Positions 1 to 7,907 of a stretch of DNA of 26,359 nucleotides are shown in pieces. Made by a program: the position numbers and the translations under genes. The notes under the pieces are model-generated. The model had not been told where the DNA came from, searched no databases, and saw only the letters and a program-made list of their open reading frames with translations. Each line of letters opens with the position of its first letter. Position 1 is the stretch's first letter. The stretch comes from JAVHQB01 sp049299915 (GTDB taxonomy: Bacteria; Patescibacteriota; Minisyncoccia; UBA6257; JAVHQB01). The stretch lies in contig JBAQYG010000045.1 in the NCBI GenBank assembly GCA_049299915.1, forward strand, positions 1 to 26,359, in the 5' to 3' direction.

Positions 1-197
1 TAACGAGTAACAAAAGAATCTATTAGCGGAGCGACTGCTTGTTTGGAATCTAGTCCCCAGACTAAAAGCTGTCCAGAAACCACTTTATTTTTACCTACTC
101 TGGGTAAAATAATTCCAACCCCTATAATTATGAGTACAACAAATATTAAAACGCCTAAAATTATTTTTTGACGTGGGTATAAAGATTGAAATGGCAT
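1..197 (-). CDS. N-terminal part of a membrane-anchored, solute-binding-like protein (cut by window edge)
   Basis: The first 65 residues are visible. They start MPFQSLYPRQK, followed by one strongly hydrophobic segment at about residues 12-31 and then LLVWGLDSKQAVAPLIDSF. A hydrophobic anchor followed by a strand ending in W and a D-x-x-x-A-V-x-P-L-x-x-x-F helix resembles the start of family 1 extracellular solute-binding proteins of ABC transporters. That family assignment is inferred from a short stretch. The start is the only ATG ahead of the hydrophobic segment, 12 bases after the stop of the upstream methyltransferase gene, so the two are probably co-transcribed. The rest of the gene lies outside the window. 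It could instead be another membrane-anchored binding protein. Confidence 0.6.
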   Translation of the reverse strand, partial: MPFQSLYPRQKIILGVLIFVVLIIIGVGIILPRVGKNKVVSGQLLVWGLDSKQAVAPLIDSFVTR

Positions 198-209
198 GCT
201 ATATTAATT

Positions 210-755
210 TTAAATAGTTTTAGAGAATAAAAAAGCAATTTGAGTAGTAGTTTTTAGGGATAATTCTTTTGTTAAGCTAAAGCCCGTTTCAGCTAATAGT
301 CCTAATAGAGAATCTTTTTCTAGAGGGTAAATATTATCACTTAAAGGTAGTTCTTCACTTCGCCAATCAACTAAAAGGAGAAAACCATCTGGTCGTAAAA
401 TTCTTTTGGCTTCTTCTAGAATTATCTTTTTATTTTTAGCATTATTTTGGAATAAAACATTAGCCATAACTATGCCGTGGACAGAATCTTCTTTCAGCCC
501 CGTGGCTTCTTTAGAAGTAAGGTCTACACATTTGGTGACTAAAGAATAATTGAGATTTAAATTATTCGCTTTGAGTTTTAAAGATTCCAAATATTCTGGC
601 ACGATATCTATGGCCAGAACTTTTCCTCCAGGTAAAATCTTTTTAGCAATAGGAATTGCTAAAAATCCTGTGCCGCAACCAAAATCTACTACCTGTATAC
701 CGGGCTCTAAGGGTAATTTATCTATTAATTCTTCTGGGTGTAAATCGGAAAGCAT
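210..755 (-). CDS. class I SAM-dependent methyltransferase
   Basis: This 181-residue protein has the Rossmann methyltransferase signature. Motif I is VVDFGCGTGFLAI at about residues 23-35, an acidic residue ends the second strand (LAIDIVPEYL, about 48-57), and a motif IV-like stretch follows (VHGIVMANVLFQN, about 93-105). LLLVDWR at about 126-132 marks strand 5. The layout matches Methyltransf_11/25-type enzymes, which transfer a methyl group from S-adenosylmethionine. The substrate cannot be told from the sequence, although the order of parts resembles UbiE-like and arsenite-methyltransferase-like small-molecule enzymes. It has its own promoter (778-805) and is followed after 12 bases by the solute-binding-like gene. 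Family is certain, substrate unknown. Confidence 0.9.
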   Translation of the reverse strand: MLSDLHPEELIDKLPLEPGIQVVDFGCGTGFLAIPIAKKILPGGKVLAIDIVPEYLESLKLKANNLNLNYSLVTKCVDLTSKEATGLKEDSVHGIVMANVLFQNNAKNKKIILEEAKRILRPDGFLLLVDWRSEELPLSDNIYPLEKDSLLGLLAETGFSLTKELSLKTTTQIAFLFSKTI

Positions 756-777
756 AATGATAATTTAATATAGATAC

Positions 778-805
778 ATTATACCTTAGTTGGAATTTAG
801 CGCAA
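778..805 (-). promoter_or_regulatory. promoter of the methyltransferase gene
   Basis: Read on the minus strand there is TTGCGC (800-805), a 16-base spacer and a perfect TATAAT (778-783). The predicted start near 771 gives a leader of about 15 bases to the ATG at 755. It follows the gyrA terminator. Confidence 0.6.
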
Positions 806-808
806 ATT

Positions 809-836
809 AAAACACCCGGATTTCTTCGAGTGTTTT
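809..836 (-). terminator. intrinsic terminator after gyrA
   Basis: A stem of about 10 bp, AAAACACTCG against CGGGTGTTTT with one G-U pair, lies directly after the gyrA stop. T-rich flanks on both sides mean it could work in either direction. Confidence 0.7.
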
Positions 837-840
837 TTAA

Positions 841-3309
841 TTAGACAAGACTGACGCTACTAATTTTATCCCCTTCATCCAATTTCATAACCCTGACACC
901 TTGAGTTAAACGATTTAAGATGGGTAAACTACTTAAGGGAACTCTAATTGTTTGACCACTCTTAGACATAGCAAGCAGCTCTTCCTCGCCATTCCAGAGC
1001 ATGAGAGAGATTAAGCTTCCATTCTTGGGTGTAATCTTAAGGGTTTTAATACCACTACCACTACGTTTCTGTTTTCGGTAATCTTTAATATCACTTACCT
1101 TACCATAGCCATGTTCGGTAATGACTACTATCTTGGCTTTCCCTTCTTTAATGGTAGCGGCATTTAAAATAATAGTACCAATAACGTAATCATCTTTCTT
1201 TAATTTGATACCGCTGACTCCCTGGCAAACTCTACCCATGGGTCGAGCATCCTTTTCACCGAAACGAATGGCCTGACCATTATGAGTACCCAAAACTAAT
1301 TCACTCCCTCCGTCAGAAAAACCTACCCATTGTAAAACATCGCCTTTAGCTAGCTTTATAGCCAGTAGTCCTGTACGACGCATATTTTCATATTCTTTGA
1401 TAGCGGTTTTTTTAACCACACCATTCTTAGTCACCATAATAAGATAGGGATTCTTTCCTTTATCTTCTGGCTTGTAATTTAAAATGGCAGTGACATTTTC
1501 ATTGCTACCTAATTCCAAGAAGTTCTGAATTAGCTTGCCTCTACTCGTACGAGAGGCCTCGCCTATTTCAAAGGCGCGTACCTGGAAGACTCTCCCCTGA
1601 TCAGTAAAGAATAAAAGATAATCAGATAAATCGGCAGCCACTATTTTTTCTAGGAAGTCGTCTTCATTTTTTACTTCGTAGCCTATTACTCCTTTACCAC
1701 CTCTCTTTTGAGTTTTAAAGGTATTGACTGGAAGCCTCTTGATATAACCACTCTTAGATAGGGCTATAAAAGTCTCACCAGTAGGTATGAGATCTTCGTC
1801 CGCAATAGAATCAGCTGGTTGATTTACCACTTCAGTTCTACGAGGATCGTTATACTTTGTCTTAATGGCAGTGAGCTCTTCTTCGATAATCTTCCAAAGT
1901 TTTTTACTGTCTTTAAGAATGGAAGTATATTCAGCTATTAATTTTTTCTGCTCTAATAATTCATCTTCTATCTTTTGTCTTTCTAGTTTAGGAAGATTCT
2001 GTAATTTAATTTCCAAAATGGCATTGGCTTGCAATTCAGTGAAATCAAATTTCTTAATTAAATTCTTGACGGCTTCTTCTCGGCTATCTGAAGCGCGAAT
2101 AATCTTAATAATCTCGTCTATATGATCGAGGGCTTTTTTCAGACCTTCAAGAATGTGGGCCCGAGCTTTAGCTTTCTCTAAAAGGAAACTTGTGCGACGC
2201 TTAACGACTATGGCTCTATGAGCCAAAAACTCTTCTAAGATATTCTTTAAAGGTAATATCTTGGGCTGCAAGCCATTGTCAGTTAAAGCTACTACATTAA
2301 AATAGAAAGCTTTTTCTAATTCTGTATATTTATATAATTTGGCTAAGACTCTTTTGGAAGCAACTCCTTTTTTAAGTTCAATGACAACCCTTAGTCCGTC
2401 TTTATCACTTTCATCTCTAAGGTCTTTAATATCTTCAAGAGTTTTTTCCTCTACTAATTCGGCAATTCTTTTAATTAATTCTGCTTTATTAACTAAGAAA
2501 GGAATTTCGGTAACGATAATATGCTCTTCACCATTTTTCATTTCTACTATTTCGGCTTTAGCCCGAGTAACTACTTTTCCCTGACCAGTACTATAGGCTT
2601 CAGCAATAGCTTTTTTATCATAGATAATCCCACCGGTAGGAAAATCAGGGCCTTTAATATATTTTAAAAGGTCTTCGGTAACACAGTCAGGATTATCTAT
2701 CAAATAAAGAAGGGCATCAATTACTTCTCCTAGGTTATGAGGAGGAATGGATGTAGCCATTCCAACGGCAATACCTAAAGTGCCATTTAAAAGAAGGTAA
2801 GGAATTTTAGTAGGAAGAACTGTGGGTTCTTTTTTTGTATTATCGTAGTTCGGAATAAAATCAACAGTATCTTTGTCTATATCAGCCAACATTTCTTCGG
2901 CCAAAGCAGATAGCTTCGCCTCAGTGTAACGCATGGCAGCAGCCGAATCTCCATCGATAGACCCAAAGTTTCCTTGACCATGAACTGTAGGGTAACGCAT
3001 AGAGAAGTCTTGCGCCATACGAGTCATAGTGTCGTAAACAGCGGTATCGCCATGCGGATGGTATTTGGCTAACACTTCACCGACAACGGCGGCTGATTTT
3101 CTAGTTTTAGCACTATGAGTAAGACCGATTTCATTCATGGCGTATAAAATACGTCTTTGAACTGGTTTCAAACCGTCTCGAACATCGGGCAAAGCACGAG
3201 CCACAATAACAGACATGGCGTAACTTAAATAAGAAGAGCTGAGCTCTTCTGCCATGTCCATATTTTTAATATTCTTATTTACTTCTTCGGGAAGTATTTC
3301 TTTATCCAT
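841..3309 (-). CDS. gyrA: DNA gyrase subunit A
   Basis: This is the 822-residue A subunit of DNA gyrase, the type IIA topoisomerase that introduces negative supercoils with GyrB. The breakage-reunion domain begins at ALPDVRDGLKPVQRR (about 39-53). The active-site tyrosine is Y128 in AAAMRYTEAKL. The C-terminal beta-pinwheel carries a GyrA box, QKRGGKG, which separates GyrA from ParC. The length is normal. The position equivalent to E. coli Ser83 is Thr89 (GDTAVYD) and the Asp87 equivalent is D93. Thr occurs naturally here in several bacteria, so this is not evidence of selected quinolone resistance. The gene starts 21 bases after the stop of the preceding metallo-beta-lactamase-fold gene and has no ribosome binding site I can see. 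gyrB is not in the window. Confidence 0.98.
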   Translation of the reverse strand: MDKEILPEEVNKNIKNMDMAEELSSSYLSYAMSVIVARALPDVRDGLKPVQRRILYAMNEIGLTHSAKTRKSAAVVGEVLAKYHPHGDTAVYDTMTRMAQDFSMRYPTVHGQGNFGSIDGDSAAAMRYTEAKLSALAEEMLADIDKDTVDFIPNYDNTKKEPTVLPTKIPYLLLNGTLGIAVGMATSIPPHNLGEVIDALLYLIDNPDCVTEDLLKYIKGPDFPTGGIIYDKKAIAEAYSTGQGKVVTRAKAEIVEMKNGEEHIIVTEIPFLVNKAELIKRIAELVEEKTLEDIKDLRDESDKDGLRVVIELKKGVASKRVLAKLYKYTELEKAFYFNVVALTDNGLQPKILPLKNILEEFLAHRAIVVKRRTSFLLEKAKARAHILEGLKKALDHIDEIIKIIRASDSREEAVKNLIKKFDFTELQANAILEIKLQNLPKLERQKIEDELLEQKKLIAEYTSILKDSKKLWKIIEEELTAIKTKYNDPRRTEVVNQPADSIADEDLIPTGETFIALSKSGYIKRLPVNTFKTQKRGGKGVIGYEVKNEDDFLEKIVAADLSDYLLFFTDQGRVFQVRAFEIGEASRTSRGKLIQNFLELGSNENVTAILNYKPEDKGKNPYLIMVTKNGVVKKTAIKEYENMRRTGLLAIKLAKGDVLQWVGFSDGGSELVLGTHNGQAIRFGEKDARPMGRVCQGVSGIKLKKDDYVIGTIILNAATIKEGKAKIVVITEHGYGKVSDIKDYRKQKRSGSGIKTLKITPKNGSLISLMLWNGEEELLAMSKSGQTIRVPLSSLPILNRLTQGVRVMKLDEGDKISSVSLV

Positions 3310-3330
3310 ACGTATAATTAAAATCTCAAT

Positions 3331-3978
3331 TTACAATTCCGGTTCTAAAATATACAGAAGAGTTTCGGGGGGAAGATTGGATTTCTTGAGAGTAATTTTT
3401 TTATCCCTTAGAGCAGGCTCTTTCCCGTAAGTTTTAAGGAATTTATCCAGAGGATCTAATTTAGTTTTGAAATTTGGCAAAGCATAATTAATAGGAATAA
3501 CTATCTTGGGTTCTAAATCATTAATAGCTTCAATGGCTTCATTCTCACTCAGGCTATCGCCATCCCCTACGGGAACAAGAAGAACGTCTACTGTGCCTAT
3601 TTTATCTAACATAGCGGAAGTTAATTTACCTTCTGGTAAACAACCTAAATAAGCCAGACTAATATCCTCTCCTTTAATAACAAAAATATTGCCATTTTTT
3701 GTCTTAGGAGCATTACCTTCTTGGTTCATGGAAAACCCAAGAATAAATACATCGTTTTTTTCAATTTCACCATCACCAGCTAAAATAAACTGGGTATCGT
3801 CTACATTTCTCACATAAGGATTGGTAGCTACATCTTCGAGTCTGGAAAGAACTGCTAGGTCAAACTTAAAACGAGGCGGTTTTACACCGGTTTCAACTTC
3901 AGTATAAGGATTAACAGCTATCGATAAATTTTTGTATTCTAAACGGACAAAACCGCTTCCCAGCCAGCTAATATTCAT
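3331..3978 (-). CDS. metallo-beta-lactamase-fold protein lacking metal ligands
   Basis: This 215-residue protein has the strand order of UlaG-like or UPF0173-like metallo-beta-lactamase-fold hydrolases. It opens MNISWLGSGFVRLEYKNLSI, continues with AVNPY and LAVLS, and later has ISLAYLGCLPEGKL, VDVLLVPVGDG and EPKIVIPINY. In the active family the second block reads S-H-x-H-x-D-H; here it is SRLEDV (about 45-50). The later L-G-D becomes LGC and the C-terminal I-P-x-H-Y becomes IPINY, so every expected zinc-binding His and Asp is gone. I infer a non-catalytic or re-purposed member. It sits 21 bases upstream of gyrA and the two are probably co-transcribed. The fold assignment rests on pattern similarity, and function is unknown. 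Confidence 0.8.
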   Translation of the reverse strand: MNISWLGSGFVRLEYKNLSIAVNPYTEVETGVKPPRFKFDLAVLSRLEDVATNPYVRNVDDTQFILAGDGEIEKNDVFILGFSMNQEGNAPKTKNGNIFVIKGEDISLAYLGCLPEGKLTSAMLDKIGTVDVLLVPVGDGDSLSENEAIEAINDLEPKIVIPINYALPNFKTKLDPLDKFLKTYGKEPALRDKKITLKKSNLPPETLLYILEPEL

Positions 3979-4016
3979 AAAATTTTCTTTGTTAAGTCAT
4001 TCAATTTTAACATAAA

Positions 4017-4047
4017 AAACGGCTTCTCACAAGACAGGGAGCCGTTT
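4017..4047 (-). terminator. intrinsic terminator after trpS
   Basis: On the minus strand AAACGGCT pairs with AGCCGTTT around a 15-base loop and runs into TTTTTT. It separates trpS from the metallo-beta-lactamase-fold gene. Confidence 0.85.
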
Positions 4048-4103
4048 CATTCTATAGTCGAAATCCAAAAATAGTTAAATATTTTATTTTTAATATTCGT
4101 TAT

Positions 4104-5144
4104 TTAGGAATTAAAAATTTCTTTATAATCCATCTTTAAGGCATTTTTTATTGAAGTCATGGTTTTCTTGGCTTCAATTTTAGCTACTTCAGTTCCTACC
4201 CTAAGAGCTTCTTTAACCTTTCTATTATCTTTAAGAAGTTCTGCATATTTATCCCTGTAAGGTGCCAAGTATTTGATAAGTACTTCTGCTAGAGCTTCTT
4301 TGAATTGACTATAATTTTCCCCTACAAAAATTTTTTCTATGTCTTTGATACTTATTCCCGAAGAAAGGCTGTAGATATTTATAAGATTGCTAAGTCCAGG
4401 ACGAGTTTGAGGGTCATATTTAATATCAGTACTTGAATCAGTATGAGCTTTTTTTATTTTAGCTGTTATGATTTCGGGTGGATCAAAAATATAAATAGCG
4501 TTATTCAAACTTTTAGACATTTTTTGAATTCCATCTAGACCCAAAATACGGGCTCCTTTAGTAATAAGAGGTTTGGGAATATTAAATACTTTCCCGAAAT
4601 GTTTGTTGAAAAATTCGGCAATTTCTTTTGTCTGTTCTAGGTGAGGTAATTGATCCTCACCCACAGGAACAGTTGTAGCATTAAATAATAAGATATCGGC
4701 TGCTTGAAAGACTGGATAAGAAAATAATCCTAGTGACATTTGATTTTCTCCAGTAAATCCTTGAGATACTGCAGCTCTAAATTCTGCCTTAGTGGTGGGA
4801 TTTCTTCCTAATCGTCCCATATTTACCATCATAGAAAACAAAGAAAACAATTCTGAATCTTCAGGAATTTGAGATTGAACAAAGATATGACTTTTTATTG
4901 GATCAATACCTAGGGCTAAATAGGTTCGCGCTGCTTCTAAAATGTTTTCCTCTAATTCCTTGGTTGTCAGCCTATCGGTCATAGCCTGATAATCGGCTAT
5001 AATGAAAAAACATTCGGCCCCTTCATTCTGTAAATTAATTCTTTCCTGTAATGAACCAAAAAGATGACCCAAATGAAATTTACCCGTGGGCCTATCCCCT
5101 GTCAGGATGCGTATATTTTTATTTGAAGATACAGATTGATTCAT
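4104..5144 (-). CDS. trpS: tryptophanyl-tRNA synthetase
   Basis: This 346-residue class I aminoacyl-tRNA synthetase charges tRNA-Trp using ATP. The HIGH motif is HLGH (24-27) within TGDRPTGKFHLGHLFGS, and the KMSKS loop is intact at 208-212. VPVGEDQLPHLEQTKEIA (about 159-176) is the TrpS-type active-site helix. The length is typical of bacterial TrpS. The chosen ATG lies just ahead of the first beta strand. A weak promoter, TTGTTT - 16 - TAGAAT, is at 5075-5102 relative to nothing else in that gap; its -10 is at 5175-5180. The terminator at 4017-4047 follows the gene, so it is probably a single-gene transcript. Confidence 0.97.
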   Translation of the reverse strand: MNQSVSSNKNIRILTGDRPTGKFHLGHLFGSLQERINLQNEGAECFFIIADYQAMTDRLTTKELEENILEAARTYLALGIDPIKSHIFVQSQIPEDSELFSLFSMMVNMGRLGRNPTTKAEFRAAVSQGFTGENQMSLGLFSYPVFQAADILLFNATTVPVGEDQLPHLEQTKEIAEFFNKHFGKVFNIPKPLITKGARILGLDGIQKMSKSLNNAIYIFDPPEIITAKIKKAHTDSSTDIKYDPQTRPGLSNLINIYSLSSGISIKDIEKIFVGENYSQFKEALAEVLIKYLAPYRDKYAELLKDNRKVKEALRVGTEVAKIEAKKTMTSIKNALKMDYKEIFNS

Positions 5145-5202
5145 GAAACAAACAGATTAGAGGGAACTTTCCTTATTCTATCACAAACTAAAATCAAAAC
5201 AA

Positions 5203-5229
5203 AAAAGACTGTTTTTGAAACAGTCTTTT
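5203..5229 (-). terminator. intrinsic terminator after the Cys-rich protein gene
   Basis: AAAAGACTGTTT pairs perfectly with AAACAGTCTTTT across a 3-base loop, and the minus strand continues with a T run. It closes the transcript that includes speD and the small Cys-rich gene. Confidence 0.85.
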
Positions 5230-5241
5230 GTTATTAATCTT

Positions 5242-5550
5242 TTATTCTGTTTGAAAATTTCCTCCCTTTAAAACACAAGCATTGTTTTCGGCTACACATT
5301 GAGCTCCACCAGGGGGCATCACATCGGCACAACGAATGGTTCTAGCATTAGTAACTTTCCAATTAACACAACTATTGCCGCACCAACCACACATAGGACC
5401 ATTTAGCACTGGTACTTTGGTCGGTAAGGGTTTAAGAATATAGATGTAGCCACCAGTAGGAATAATGTCTTTTTTATAGGCCAAAACTCCAGAAAGAATT
5501 AAAACTACTGCTGCAAGAACAATTATTAAAATAATATTTCTTTTAGCCAT
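5242..5550 (-). CDS. small membrane-anchored Cys-rich protein
   Basis: This 102-residue protein has a Lys/Arg-flanked hydrophobic segment at about residues 5-25 (IILIIVLAAVVLILSGVLAY), consistent with a single anchor or uncleaved signal. The exported part has six cysteines, arranged as C-x2-C-x3-C, then one each in TIRC, AQC and NAC. An even number outside the membrane suggests three disulfides. I do not recognise the family. Its Cys-rich module is comparable in style to that of the protein at 24825-26039. It lies 55 bases after speD with a terminator behind it, so it is probably the last gene of that transcript. Function is unknown. Confidence 0.75.
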   Translation of the reverse strand: MAKRNIILIIVLAAVVLILSGVLAYKKDIIPTGGYIYILKPLPTKVPVLNGPMCGWCGNSCVNWKVTNARTIRCADVMPPGGAQCVAENNACVLKGGNFQTE

Positions 5551-5605
5551 ATTATAATTTAACTTGATTAATTAAAGTATAGACGCTTGTAGAAGAATGT
5601 CAAAA

Positions 5606-5956
5606 TTAATTTAAACCTCTTTTGATTTTTTGAATATTGGCTTTTGTGGGCTTGAAAGCGATTTTCAAATAGGTTACCCCTTTTTCTGGGGTAGTGTGAT
5701 TACCACAGGTATAAACATCAAGGGCAGCGAAATTGTGTTCAGGGTAGGTATGAATTGAAATATGAGATTCCGCCAACAATAAAACGGCTGTTAAGCCGTG
5801 AGGACTAAATTTATGTGCCTTGAACCCTAATATTTGACTATGTGTTTTTTGTGCAGCTGTTTTCAGGATGGCTAAAATCTTTTTCTTATCATCCAAGAGC
5901 TCTGCATTAACACCCCAAAAATCCATTAAAAAGTGAGTGCCAACTGTTTTGTACAT
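5606..5956 (-). CDS. speD: S-adenosylmethionine decarboxylase proenzyme
   Basis: This 116-residue protein is the short prokaryotic AdoMetDC (SpeH/SpeD class 1B type). It decarboxylates S-adenosylmethionine to supply the aminopropyl donor for spermidine. The self-cleavage site is in LLLAESHISIHTYPE: E63-S64, where S64 becomes the pyruvoyl group. H69 and C84 (in VYTCGN) match the known processing and catalytic residues. The length is that of the T. maritima type. No spermidine synthase gene is in the window. An imperfect palindrome lies just upstream (5965-5990). The gene follows the hypothetical gene ending at 6007 by 50 bases. Confidence 0.95.
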   Translation of the reverse strand: MYKTVGTHFLMDFWGVNAELLDDKKKILAILKTAAQKTHSQILGFKAHKFSPHGLTAVLLLAESHISIHTYPEHNFAALDVYTCGNHTTPEKGVTYLKIAFKPTKANIQKIKRGLN

Positions 5957-5964
5957 TTAAATAA

Positions 5965-5990
5965 TTTAAAGCATGAATGCTTTGTTTAAA
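5965..5990. repeat. palindrome upstream of speD
   Basis: TTTAAAGCAT, two bases, then ATGCTTT-g-TTTAAA form nearly perfect 10-base arms with a single extra base, ending 9 bases before the speD start. The very short centre fits a dimeric DNA-binding site better than an RNA hairpin. No T run follows, so a terminator is unlikely. Confidence 0.5.
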
Positions 5991-6006
5991 TTAATAATTA
6001 GAAAAT

Positions 6007-6639
6007 TTAATTAGTTTTGACTAGAGAACCATAAACTGTTTTAGCCCAATTACTTACAGAATCTCTGTTCAGGGTCTCTGTCATGTCACCAGATATCCTT
6101 GGATCATAATTTGGATTAGAAGAACTATTGTTCCTAGCATTTAATTCACGACTAATTTCCTCACTTACTTGAGAAAAGAGAGACGGATTGATTTCGGTAC
6201 TAGAATCACTTAAAAAAGAACGGAACCACTCAGCTTCTCCAAAAGCTTTATAATAATTTTCGGCAAGCAGAGTAAGGTCGTGCATAATCCGACAATGGAG
6301 TTCCCATTGATTACTGAGAGATTTTTTAAGGGCTTCTTCACTATTAGACTCATCGTCTTCACATGATTTTTCGCGGCAGAGAAGATCAACTGATTCTGTT
6401 TTATGTACGTAATCTTGAATTTCTTGTTTTAAACTATTCAAAATGGAACTATACAAGAAATTTTTAAGACTCTCTGGAGACGTGGGTGTAAATTCTCGTC
6501 CATCATTTGCCATCATTAATTTTTTCGCTTCATTGTAATGATCGATATTCCCAACTATCTTGTTGGCTATATCTAAAACCCAGTCCCAGGTGTTGCCCAA
6601 AGAGTTATCGGGAGTTTTTGTTTTTATTTCTTCCTTCAT
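6007..6639 (-). CDS. hypothetical protein
   Basis: This 210-residue protein has no family that I recognise. It has no hydrophobic segment, so it should be cytoplasmic. It looks mostly helical, with a Cys-and-acid-rich patch in the middle (LLCREKSCEDDESNSEE), a possible helical core (LHCRIMHDLTLLAENYYKAF) and a Ser/Asn-rich C-terminal part. It lies between capA (54 bases upstream) and speD (50 bases downstream) on the same strand. No ribosome binding site is visible before the ATG, in line with the other genes here. The codon use and TAA stop match the neighbours, so it is probably a long-resident lineage-specific gene. Confidence 0.7.
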   Translation of the reverse strand: MKEEIKTKTPDNSLGNTWDWVLDIANKIVGNIDHYNEAKKLMMANDGREFTPTSPESLKNFLYSSILNSLKQEIQDYVHKTESVDLLCREKSCEDDESNSEEALKKSLSNQWELHCRIMHDLTLLAENYYKAFGEAEWFRSFLSDSSTEINPSLFSQVSEEISRELNARNNSSSNPNYDPRISGDMTETLNRDSVSNWAKTVYGSLVKTN

Positions 6640-6693
6640 TTTTTAAATGTAAAATTGAGTTTATCTTAGCAAACTAAAGTTTTTTGTAAAGAA

Positions 6694-7743
6694 TTATTTT
6701 GATAAAGAATCTAATTTAAGTAATTTAAGAATTTTAGTGGCATCAGCTCCTACTACGGGTGTGGGCTGACAATAATCGTTTATAAGGAAGGGCACAAAAT
6801 CTAAACTTTTTACTCCTTCCTTGGTAAGAATGAATTTAGCCATAATTCCTTGACGTGTTTGCAAGGAAAACATTTGATCGAAAATAAAATTGCCTAAACC
6901 ATAAACAATATATTTATCTTTGTATTTTTCTACTGATTGGACTACGTGTGCATGGCTGCCTATCACTAAATGGGCACCACTATCAATGGCTGCACGTGCA
7001 AATTTTGTTTGACGCGAAGTAGGCTTAGTTTCGTATTCTTCTCCTGAATGCATGTAAATAATTACTAAATCAGCTTTCTCCTTGGCGCTTGCGATATCTT
7101 TATCAAGGCGGCTACTGTCCATAAAGGCTGTTCCGTAATGCTCTTCACTCGCTCCATAACTAGCAGGAACCATAATGGGATCAGTATACGCTAAAAAGGC
7201 TATTTTAATACCTTTAACATTAATAATTGTTGGCTGATAGGCTTCTTCTCCCTTACCGGCTCCTACCGTATAAATACTTTGATAATTAAGTTTAGTAATA
7301 GTGCTTTTGATTCCCTCCTCATCAAAATTGGGAAGATGATTATTGGCTAAAGAAAATATACCAAAATTATTCTCAGACAAAGTCGAAACTAGATTAGGGT
7401 CTATTCTAAAAACCATCTCACCATCTTTTATTTCCCGTCCTTGGAGAATTGGCCCCTCTAAATTGCCAAATACCAAATCACTTTTCCATAAAATATCTTT
7501 AGTTTTTTCAAAAGGATACTCAGGGGTATGTTTATCGATCTTATAGGCCACTCCGCGAGAAAGCATAATATCACCTACGGCTAAAAAGGAAACTTCTGCT
7601 GGTTTAGTAGTGGTGGTAGTTGGAATCGTTTTTGGATTAACTAAAAAATTAGTAGGAGTATTAAAATAGCTCCATAAGACAAAGAAGGAAAAAATAACTA
7701 TCCCTACGGTTAAAAGTGATAAACTGGTTTTGATTAAGCGCAT
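6694..7743 (-). CDS. CapA-family protein (PGA_cap), membrane-anchored
   Basis: This 349-residue protein has an N-terminal anchor (about 10-27), a poly-Thr linker (TTTTT at 42-46) and a CapA/PGA_cap metallophosphatase-like domain. The domain shows FLAVGDIMLSRG (about 53-64), FGNLEGPI, FSLANNHLPNFDEEG, ADLVIIYMHSGEEY, GAHLVIGSHAHVVQSVE and IVYGLGNFIFDQ, including the expected metal-binding D, N and H residues. Members are linked to poly-gamma-glutamate or other surface polymer synthesis, but many relatives have other, unknown surface roles. No capB or capC homologue is nearby, so I would not call it a capsule gene. It follows tRNA-Gly on the same strand. The domain should sit outside the membrane. 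Confidence 0.9.
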   Translation of the reverse strand: MRLIKTSLSLLTVGIVIFSFFVLWSYFNTPTNFLVNPKTIPTTTTTKPAEVSFLAVGDIMLSRGVAYKIDKHTPEYPFEKTKDILWKSDLVFGNLEGPILQGREIKDGEMVFRIDPNLVSTLSENNFGIFSLANNHLPNFDEEGIKSTITKLNYQSIYTVGAGKGEEAYQPTIINVKGIKIAFLAYTDPIMVPASYGASEEHYGTAFMDSSRLDKDIASAKEKADLVIIYMHSGEEYETKPTSRQTKFARAAIDSGAHLVIGSHAHVVQSVEKYKDKYIVYGLGNFIFDQMFSLQTRQGIMAKFILTKEGVKSLDFVPFLINDYCQPTPVVGADATKILKLLKLDSLSK

Positions 7744-7774
7744 TTAAATACAGCTAAAAGTTGAAACCTAATAG

Positions 7775-7845
7775 AGCGGGTAACGAGATTCGAACTCGTG
7801 TAAACAGCTTGGAAAGCTGCCGCACTACCACTGTGCTATACCCGC
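7775..7845 (-). tRNA. tRNA-Gly(TCC)
   Basis: Read on the minus strand, GCGGGTA pairs with TACCCGC as the acceptor. The anticodon stem is GCAGC/GCTGT with loop TTTCCAA, so the anticodon is TCC. The T arm is CGAG-TTCGAAT-CTCG. The discriminator is T, as usual for tRNA-Gly. The 3' CCA is not encoded (the next bases are CTA). It lies between ychF and capA on the same strand. Confidence 0.96.
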
Positions 7846-7907
7846 ATATCTTCATTTATAGCATAAAGGTTGCGGTTCAGTAAATACTAAATAAGTTTTA
7901 AACTCTT

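Noticed and set aside
841..3309. Thr89 of GyrA as a quinolone-resistance mutation
   Set aside because: Thr at the Ser83-equivalent position is the natural residue in several bacteria, and no wild-type reference for this lineage is available from the sequence.
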